In this document: positions 57,014-64,000 of the stretch, piece by piece
Numbering within the stretch: the first letter of the stretch is position 1
Layout of the letters: each line of letters opens with the position of its first letter
Origin: Lasiodiplodia sp. COLG20
Taxonomy: Eukaryota > Ascomycota > Dothideomycetes > Botryosphaeriales > Botryosphaeriaceae
Direction: 5' to 3'
Assembly: GCA_009801085.1 (NCBI GenBank)
Contig: VNWV01000010.1
Span: forward strand, 372,001 to 436,000
DNA length: 64,000 bases
The notes under the pieces: model-generated
The model's input: the letters and a program-made list of their open reading frames with translations, nothing else
Told to the model about the DNA's origin: nothing
Database searches by the model: none
Position numbers and translations under genes: made by a program

Positions 57014-57604
57014 ATTTGAAGACTTATCATGATTGGGTTCGGCATGCGGACGGGGGTTCAGGGTTATAGATCGGAGAATATTGTACAGTAGGTTGTATCA
57101 TTCCCTTTATTAGACGGAGGGTCTTTTTTATTCAAGTCAAAGCATTGGGCGGCGTTGTCACTCCCGACTCTCAAGTCTTACGTCATTGCGAAGAATCGTT
57201 GTTACAGGGATTTCCTCTTCCCCTCAGGAGTATCTTCTGTTGGTGAATTCTGCTTCTCTTACCTGATTGGTGTGGGTCTATTGATGGCTGCCTCGTGTCA
57301 GATTTTTCTGCCGTTTTGTGTCGCCTGCGGCAATCCGGCGAGCCACAACGAAGCCTGTTCCGATTCGTTCCTCCACCCCACTCTATCGTCAGATTCCATG
57401 CCCCATATCTGGACCTAGGAAGGCAGGAGGCTGAGGTCTTCCCCCGCGTCAGAAAGCCTCATGCGGGGCACCGAGGTTCCTCCATGTCTCCGTCCGGCAA
57501 CCAAGCGGGCTTTATAAGACAGAGTATCTCTTGTTCCCCGTCTATGTACCGCTTTTCTGCAGCTTTCTCACTCAGCAGGACCTGCCTCGTCTACACTACC
57601 CATC
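57014..57604. other. Intergenic, 591 bp
   Basis: This is the carrier 3' UTR and the alcohol dehydrogenase promoter. A TATA-like TTTATAAG lies at about 57510, 95 bp before the start codon. No gene is seen. Confidence 0.45.
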
Positions 57605-58943
57605 ATGGCACAAGTACTGGCCCACACCCTCTTCGGGGTACCTGACTAACAAAAAGACAAGGAACAGCAACCACAAACGGAAATCAAGATCCCCACGACG
57701 CAGAAAGCCGCCATCAAAAGCGGCCTGACGGCGCCGATCAAGGAGATCGCGGTGCCTGAGCTGCAGCCGGGCCAGATCCTCGTCAAGATCAGCTGGACGG
57801 GGCTCTGCCACTCGGACATCGGCTTCCTGCGCGACTACTGGCCGGCGTTCGGCAGCGACGTGCTGGTGGCGGAGAAGGCCAACGGCGTGTGCGGGCACGA
57901 GGGCGCGGGCGCCGTCGTCGCCGTCGCGCCCGACGTCGCGGACCTGTGGCGCGTCGGCGAGCGCGCGGGCATCAAGTGGTGCGCCAGCGTGTGCCGCCGC
58001 TGCGAGTTCTGCTCCAACGGCGCCGACGAGCTGCACTGCCCGGCCCAGCTCAACTCGGGCCTGACGACGCCGGGAACCTTCCAGCAGTACGTCGCTACCG
58101 ACGCGCGCTACGCGACGCGCCTGCCCGACGCGGTTGCGGATGAGGAAGCTGGCCCCCTCATGTGTGGAGGCGTCACGGCCTATGTGGCGTGTAAGCGAAG
58201 CGGGGTCCGGCCAGGGCAGTGGATTGTGCATCTCGGGGCTGGTGGTGGATTGGGCCATGTGAGTGGTGGATACCTTTTTTTTCTGTGTCTCGGTTGTGTG
58301 GTTCGCTGACTGTGTTGGCTGCAGCTCGGCGTGCAGTACGCTAGGGTCATGGGTATGCGGAGCATAGCCGTTGATGTGGGTCCGGAGAAGGAGGAGCTCT
58401 GCAAGAAGTTGGGCGCCGAGGTCTACATCGACGCGTTGAAGTGCGAGGATTTGACGGCGGAAGTCACGAAGATTACGACATACGGAGGTGACAAACTCCC
58501 TGGTTTGCCCAAATTTGACGTTCATACTGACGAGTGTGAAAAGCTCATGGCGCAATTGTGTTCGCCCCCAACAAGCAGAGCTATGACGTTGCTCCTTATC
58601 TGCTGCGCCCTGGTGGAACCATGGTGGCTGTAGGCTTTCCCAAAGACTCGACGGTCATGGCTGGCGCGCCGCCTACTGTTGTCGCGATGAGAAAGGTATG
58701 GCTCTTGGATTTTGACCTTTTTGACTTCAGTGTCATGGATATGACTAATCAAACTCGTAGCTCAACATTGTGGGAAGTGTGACTGGCACGCTGAAGGAAG
58801 TCGAAGAGATGCTCGACTTCACAGCGAGAGGACTCGTACATCCGATCTTGACGAAGGGTAAGCTAAGTGAGCTTGACAAGTACGTCAACCTTGTTGTTGA
58901 AGGGAAGCTGCAAGGCAGGGCGGTCCTCAAAGTAGATGAATAG
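57605..58943 (+). CDS. Zinc-dependent alcohol dehydrogenase (yeast ADH1-like)
   Basis: There are five exons: 57605..57613 (9 nt, MAQ), 57662..58258, 58325..58487, 58544..58695 and 58761..58943; the product is 367 residues. The catalytic zinc ligands are Cys52 in GLCHSD and His82 in CGHEGAG. The structural zinc cysteines are in CRRCEFC..C. The NAD-binding motif GAGGGLGHLGVQYA spans the second splice. The loop between Cys52 and His82 is seven residues longer than in yeast Adh1 (GSDVLVAEKANGVC). It would interconvert ethanol-like alcohols and aldehydes with NAD(H) in the cytosol (family knowledge). Exon 4 is entered at GAAAAG/CT, giving AHGAIVFAPNK, which restores the family pattern. The GC-rich second exon contrasts with the later ones. 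Confidence 0.9.
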
Positions 58944-59231
58944 GCGGGTTGCCGGCAGACGCCTTAAAGGGCCCGGCAATTCTCCTTTCTGACTTGTCCC
59001 TGATTGTCATGAATGCTGCAAGAATTCTATTTCAGCTCAACAATAAGCTTTATGCAAGCCTCACGCCTACTTACAGCGCTCACAGACGACGCTTATGACC
59101 CAGCTGCATCTTTCTAAAGCCGGAATCCTACCACGTACACAACGTCCAGACGTAGCTTCCGAAACGACCTTGACTATTCTACGCGGCTTGCTTCGGGTCG
59201 TCACTTTCCGAGCTGGGAGGCAGCAGTCGCG

Positions 59232-60009
59232 ATGGCTACATTCATTGTAGAAGGAAGACTTTGCGCCCGGGACTTCTTAAAGCCTCTTCACTCCTCAACT
59301 TTCACCCATCACCACGCATCCACATCACAACGGGTACCGATACAGCGACTACGAACGTATTTGTTCCATTCGTTCAAAGCCATGACTGAACCAGACGATA
59401 TCTTTTACAACGAGACCCAAACCATGCCCGGCCTACTTGTGAACGGATATACCCACCGTGACTTCGCCACCGTATCCAATCCGTCATCTTCCGACGACGA
59501 ACGTCCGAACGGAAATGGGGACGAATATACCTATATTGACGTCTTTGACCTGCCACCTCCCTGGGATGGTCACTTCAACCTCCTGCTGGTAGACGCTGGC
59601 AACACAGAGCGAGCCTTTGCCAGATGGAATTGCATCATCGGCATGGGATTGGAGGTAGTAAAGAGGCTCTTTTTCACCGTTATTATGCTAATTAGGTCGT
59701 CAACAGGACCTCAAGCCGCTGGCTCATCGATTCTTCCGAAAGGATGCCGCAACTTGGGATGTCCACTTTCATTACACCAGAAGTTGCATTGGCCCGTTGA
59801 CACACCCCCAATTTGAGTCACGGTTCCTGCTGGCATTTGCGATTGGAAACACCACAGTACCGGTGTATGCTCACTTCTATCAATACAGGCGCAACCCAAA
59901 TGCCGTAGAACTATTCCCTCGTTCCAAAAGAAGTATCCGACGCGAGACACGACGCGAGAGATCAGGGGAGGTGATGCTGGATGATCCAGGGAGTCAGCAG
60001 CTATTTTAG
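59232..60009 (+). CDS. Hypothetical protein, two exons
   Basis: The exons are 59232..59654 and 59707..60009, joined by a 52-nt GTAGTA..AACAG intron that contains GCTAATT; the product is 241 residues. Without splicing both frames end soon, while the join gives a continuous protein (CIIGMGLE|DLKPLAHRFFRKDAATWDVHFHYTRSC). No known domain is recognised. The middle is acidic with many Asp/Gly (DVFDLPPPWDGHFNLLLVDAGN); the C-terminal part has a hydrophobic stretch (RFLLAFAIGNTTVPVYAHFYQY) followed by an Arg-rich tail. A second in-frame ATG at 59382 (MTEPDDIFYN) may be the true start. The gene lies next to a cluster of palindromic elements. Confidence 0.55.
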
Positions 60010-60130
60010 CCCACGCGGCGGTCGGCGGTAATGTTGTATGTACAACCGCATGCATGTTGATGGACAAATTGCATCGTGTTCATGTGCAGATCTTGTGTGT
60101 GATGCAACGGGTGAATATTTTCGCTCATGC

Positions 60131-60160
60131 CATGGGTAGTTGAAGCTATCGTCCGGATGG
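60131..60160. mobile_element. Partial copy of the palindromic element (one arm)
   Basis: The segment ATGGGTAGTTGAAGCTATCG and following TCCGGAT match the left arm core at 60307-60333. No facing right arm was found before the next copy, so this may be a fragment or part of a nested insertion. Confidence 0.5.
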
Positions 60161-60254
60161 GAATGTATAATTAGTTACAATGGCTCAGATCTTTCGGCAC
60201 CCACTGTGGTGGCAGAAGGAGGGAGCAACTGCCGGGAAATGAAGGTACATACAG

Positions 60255-60440
60255 GGGGTATTGCAGCCGATGGGTAGCGTTAGTTTGTTTTTTTTTTGCA
60301 CATATCATGGGTAGTTGAAGCTATCGTCCGGACGTGAATGTATATTTGTTAATTCGACATTTGCGTCGGACTATAGCTTCGACTACCCATGATATGCGCA
60401 AAAAGCAAATCCACGCTAGCCATCGGCTGCGAGAGGGATT
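60255..60440. mobile_element. MITE-like palindromic element, second full copy
   Basis: The left arm begins GGGGTATTGCAGCCGATGGG and the right arm is an inverted, imperfect copy ending about 60430-60440. Arms of roughly 80 nt pair with small gaps; the cores are GTAGTTGAAGCTATCGTCC and GGACTATAGCTTCGACTAC. The left terminus shares GGGGTATTGC with the copy at 54769. No open frame is present. Boundaries on the right are approximate because that arm has diverged. Confidence 0.65.
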
Positions 60441-60763
60441 GTAGAAGGAGCAATTAGGATGGGTAGGGGCATTTTGGTGTTGCTGATCAACGGCTAGCGT
60501 GTGGGGGATAGACGGGCGCTAGCACTAGAGAAGGCGGGGTAACTCAGGTGAGCTGCTTCGACCTTTCAGGCTGTCCCCAGACAGGATGGCTGGCTTCCTG
60601 CGCTGACATGCCACAAAAACCCCGCACTGCTCTCGACACCTGTTCCCTCGTTCGAGTCTTCCCCCTCACCCGTGGTTTGCAGGAAGGCCCACAGAGCTCA
60701 GAACCCGCCACCCTCTGCCCAATTTCCCAATTTCACCGAGTGCATCAACTGTGAACCGTCAAG

Positions 60764-61750
60764 ATGAGTGCGGTTGCCGAGACCAGCGGTGGGCCGACGC
60801 CTCCGATCCAGGTGCTCTTCGCCCTCCACCCTGGGTTCGACACGTTGGACGTCGCCGGTCCCGTCGAGGTTCTCCACACGGCCAGGCACAACCCTAGCGA
60901 CCCTGGTGAGTGATTGCATACATCAATTGAGGAAAACCGGGGAACGGCGAACCAGCGGGAACGTGCCGTCTCCTCTTCTCACGTGCGGCTGCTGACATGA
61001 CGTCGCCTTACTATAGCCGGCAAAGCCTTCAACATTAAGTTTGTCTCGGCCACCGAGAACACGGTCTCGGAGCAAGGTGCATCCTTCCGCGCGCACATGG
61101 ACTTCGAGGATGCGCACGAGGACCTCAACGACTTCGACGTCCTCATCGTCCCGGGCGGCGGCACCGACCCCGTGCTCGAGAAGAACGAGGAGCCGATGAA
61201 GCTCATCAAGGCTTTCGCCGAGCTGCAGCAGAAGGACCTGACCAAAGAGCGCACTCTCATGTCCGTGTGCACGGGCTCGCTGCTGCTCGCGCAGGCTGGC
61301 GTGCTCCAGGGGCTGTCGGCGACAACTCATCCCGACTACTACACAAAGTTCGAGGTCATCTGCCAGAAGGCGGCCCAGCAGGGCGACCTCCAGCAGACCA
61401 ACGTGATGGAGGAGCGCTACGTGGTCAACAACGCGCGCTTTGAACTGGGCGAGAACGAGGACGAGAACCCCTTCATTCTCAAGGCGCGCCCGGACGGCCG
61501 GCGCAAGAGCATCGCGCGCAAGGGCAGCAATGCGTGGAAGGAGGGCCGCCGCCGCGAGAGCGTCGCGCGCCGCTCGAGCCTGCGCCTGGGCGGCCTCCGT
61601 GTCATCACGAGCGGCGGCATCACGACGGGCTTGGACGCCAGCCTGTATCTCGTCGGCGCCATGGTGTCGCACGACTCGGCGATCGAAGTCGCGCGCGTCA
61701 TGCAGTATGAATGGAACAAGGGCGTGACGGTTGACGGCATTGACGTGTGA
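60764..61750 (+). CDS. DJ-1/PfpI-family protein with basic insert
   Basis: The exons are 60764..60905 and 61017..61750, joined by a 111-nt GTGAGT..TATAG intron in phase 1; the product is 291 residues. The fold is clear: QVLFALHPGFDTLDVAGPVEVL at the N-terminus, FDVLIVPGGGTDPVL, then MSVCTGSLLLAQAGVL with the nucleophile Cys at about residue 132, and GGITTGLDASLYLV towards the end. Such fungal proteins are annotated as PfpI/ThiJ or isonitrile hydratase-like; the actual reaction is unknown. Between the cysteine motif and the last strands, around residues 205-240, is an extra basic segment (RRKSIARKGSNAWKEGRRRE and following) with several RRxS-type sites, absent from the compact family members. 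The intron was placed so that NPSDPAGKAFNIKFVSATENTV reads through. Confidence 0.85.
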
Positions 61751-62956
61751 TATTGGCTATGACGGAGCGGCGTCGCGCGCGCGAACCAAAAAAAGATGGC
61801 GGGGCAGATCGGAAACCGGGCAGTGGCGGCGGCGACAGTGACGCGCGACAAGAAGTGAGGCGTGTGAAGATGGTCACGGACTTAGCATGATGACTGTAAG
61901 TTTAGCTTCAAGATGCTATGAGCAAATGGACAGGATGCAAACAAGCTTAGCTGCCGTGTTCCCCTGGCGGAAGGCACGCTGCCGCTCCCGCGTGGCGGGA
62001 GGTGGGCCCTTAAGCGCCATGCTCTAAGGGGCACAGCCTCAGCCACTGACGGCAGCTTCGAGAGCTTCCAGGACAGAGACTGGGCGCCTGGCAAGCGCGT
62101 GTTCCTGAAACCAGAGGCGCGCGCCGGCCGGTGACTGGCTGCGAGCGAGGGTGCGGAGTGTTTCTGTTTCGCTGGCCGGGCCCTGCGTTGTCCCCCGCAC
62201 TCGCTTGCTCCCGATTTGCGGCGATCCTACATCAGTTCTGGCATACCGACCGTTGCTCAAGCCCCTTTAGGCCAGCGTCTCGAGCCACACGCCCGTCCGC
62301 CACTCACACCTCGTCCTCGGCGATTGCACCGCCCGCCCTGAGCGCTGGCTGCCCCACCTGCTCATGCCATCCCACCACGGAACTGGTGCAAGCTGGCAGT
62401 GGGTCCGTTCTTCATTCGTACACGTCGTGTCAGCGGAGAGCGCCGTTCTAGACGCTTGAGTCCGTGGGGACAGGTCCACCGGTGAGGTCCGGATGCTGCC
62501 ATCCCACCCGCCCTCCGTCCCTGCGTCGAGCCTTTGCAACGCAAGCGCTTTCGTGGATCCAACTGGCGCTGGGAAGGGGCCAAGCGCTCATCCGTGTCGA
62601 TGTTTCGCGCCGTTCGCGGGAGCGGCGCCGCGCGCAACGCCCATGCCATGCTTGCCTTAGCTCTCAAGGCCAACACCCGCTTCGACTTGCTCCAGAGCAA
62701 TCCAGTCTCCCGTATAAATGGGGTGCTCGCAGTTCTCGAGGTTAGCTCCAACTGCAGGAACAGACTACAACTTGCGGTGAGAACAGCTACATCTTATCGC
62801 CCTCTTCTCCTATCACCACACATCTTTCATCTTTGCCCACCACACATCACCTATCTTTAGAAGCAGAGCTTCGAGACTCGCTGCGTATCTTCGACTGGAT
62901 CAAGATCAGCATCACCTCAACCTTAAACGCACATCCCCCCCATCAAATCCGCCATC
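61751..62956. other. Intergenic, 1.2 kb
   Basis: The region lies between two plus-strand genes. It is GC-rich with several overlapping chance frames. The last 150 bp before 62957 are C/T-rich, as is common in fungal promoters. No gene is seen. Confidence 0.45.
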
Positions 62957-63965
62957 ATGTCTTTTGCTCGTCTTGCTGGCAAGACCGCCGTCGTCACTGG
63001 CTCCTCCACCGGTATCGGCCAGGCCGTTGCCTTTGCCCTCTACACCGAGGGCGCCCAGGTCGTCTGCGCCGACCTCGAGGAGAGAAGACAAGGCAGCGAC
63101 GACACTGAGGTCCCCACCCACGAGCAAATCAACAAAGCCGGCGGCAAGGCCATCTTCGTCCAGACAGACGTGACCAGAGCCGACAGCGTGAAGAGGCTGG
63201 TCAAAGAGGCGGTGAGCCACTTCGGCAGGATTGATATGTGAGTCTTCCATCTCTTTCGAAAGCACCTTCCCTATGAGGTGGCCTCTTCACCGATACTATT
63301 CTTCCCCCTCTTGCTTGGCATTCCCTTGTCGGGTGATGTCGTCGTCATCGGATCGTCCATGCTAACCATGTGACAAACAGTTTCATCAACAACGCTGGTG
63401 TCACTGGCCAGGACGGCAGCATCATGCTCTCGAATGAGGCCTGGGACAGGAATTTTGCCATCAACGCTCGCGGCACCTCCCTCGGCTGCAAGTATGCTGG
63501 CGCCCAGATGAAGAAGCAGGACAAGCTCCCCAGCATGGACCGCGGCTGGATCATCAACATCGCTGGCGTTCAGACCGGCTCAAGTAAGCGCTAGCTCTAC
63601 CATCGAGAAGTGTTGCGAATACTTACATTTCCACAGCGGGCGAGTCCCCCTCGAAGCACTCCCTGGTCACCGACATGACCCAAACCATCGCCCAAGAGCT
63701 CCGCGACCACGACATCCACGTCAACGCCATCACCCCTGGCTGTAAGCACTGCCCTCGACGACTCGTAGTACGCAACCCGAACTGACAGCGCGCAGATACC
63801 AAGATGTCGATGCCGGAGAACGGGCTGGAGACCGAGGAGGCGCTGGCGGCCATTGCGAAACTGCCCGAAGACGTCGCCAAGATGGTTGTCCAGCTGGCCA
63901 CCGAAGAGAGCGGCTGGATGGCCGGTAACTCGGTCTCGGTCGACAGTGGTAACGCCACTTTCTAG
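62957..63965 (+). CDS. Short-chain dehydrogenase/reductase with altered active site
   Basis: There are four exons: 62957..63237, 63381..63583, 63637..63741 and 63796..63965; the product is 252 residues, usual for classical SDRs. The coenzyme motif TGSSTGIG (residues 14-21) and the NNAG motif (97-100) are intact, and the helix-4 Asn is in FAINARG. The active site is not: the usual Ser-containing strand reads INIAGVQ (about 152-157), and the Tyr-x3-Lys motif reads ESPSK, with Glu164 where Tyr is expected and Lys168 kept. The substrate is therefore unknown, and catalysis by the standard mechanism is doubtful. Later blocks are normal (NAITPGYTKM, GNSVSVDSGNATF). Each intron is canonical GT-AG, so a mis-spliced model is less likely but possible around 63584-63636. 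Confidence 0.87.
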
Positions 63966-64000
63966 ACCTCTCATTTGTTCATCTTCACGTTCACGTTCAT

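Larger units (their letters stand above)
60010..60763. other. Intergenic with palindromic elements
   Basis: The stretch contains one partial arm (60131-60160) and one complete palindromic element (about 60255-60440) of the dispersed family, followed by the DJ-1-like gene promoter. No gene is seen. Confidence 0.55.

Overview
This window is nuclear DNA from a filamentous ascomycete (Pezizomycotina), most likely a Dothideomycete. The evidence is dense genes on both strands, short introns of about 48-75 nt with fungal splice sites (GTAAGT/GTATGT to YAG, often with a CTGAC/CTAAC branch box), and protein families typical of moulds (fungal F-box proteins, a GH51 arabinofuranosidase, a fungal MRJP-like protein). 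The class assignment is inference. No bacterial, organellar, viral or CRISPR feature was seen, and no tRNA or rRNA gene was recognised by eye. All gene models were built by hand: open frames were joined at GT-AG introns that keep phase and restore family similarity.

Layout. 1-7.3 kb: the 3' end of an unknown gene (+), a conserved fungal unknown (-), the splicing factor Yju2 (-), an F-box-like protein (+) and the kinetochore subunit Spc24 (-). 7.5-11.2 kb: mitochondrial fission factor Fis1 (+), divergent from Spc24, then a zinc-ribbon/RING-H2 ubiquitin ligase (+). 12.7-17.2 kb: an ATRIP/Lcd1-type checkpoint protein (-) divergent from CDP-diacylglycerol synthase (+). 18.9-25.3 kb: a low-complexity basic nuclear-type protein (+) and a secreted GH51 arabinofuranosidase (+). 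27.6-34.5 kb: GPI inositol-deacylase Bst1 (-) and an Irc3-type mitochondrial helicase (-). 35.5-38.8 kb: an MRJP-like secreted protein (+), a small acidic protein with RNA polymerase II CTD-like motifs (-) and a short unknown gene (+). 40.7-42.5 kb: a second F-box-like protein (-). 42.5-48.6 kb is a long stretch without a convincing gene. 48.6-54.1 kb: cullin-1 (-), a cupin protein (-) and a SAP-like/multi-membrane-span protein (-). 55.2-64 kb: a small possible mitochondrial protein (-), an Mme1-like mitochondrial carrier (+), a zinc alcohol dehydrogenase (+), an unknown gene (+), a DJ-1/PfpI protein (+) and a short-chain dehydrogenase (+).

The genes are mostly housekeeping and do not form a biosynthetic cluster. 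Functional echoes are cell-cycle and ubiquitin genes (Spc24, ATRIP, cullin-1, two F-box-like proteins, a RING ligase) and mitochondrial genes (Fis1, Irc3, carrier). Cullin-1 and F-box proteins belong to the same SCF ligase class, but nothing here shows that these particular proteins partner.

The most unusual non-genic signal is a family of palindromic, MITE-like elements sharing the core GTTGAAGCTATCGTCC. It has two full copies (54769-55010 and about 60255-60440) and related arms at 60131-60160 and 37656-37904. The last locus encloses two perfect hairpins. Other points of interest are a short-chain dehydrogenase that has lost its catalytic Ser and Tyr, a DJ-1-family protein with an inserted basic RRxS-rich segment, and a 54-codon basic module tandemly duplicated in the low-complexity protein.
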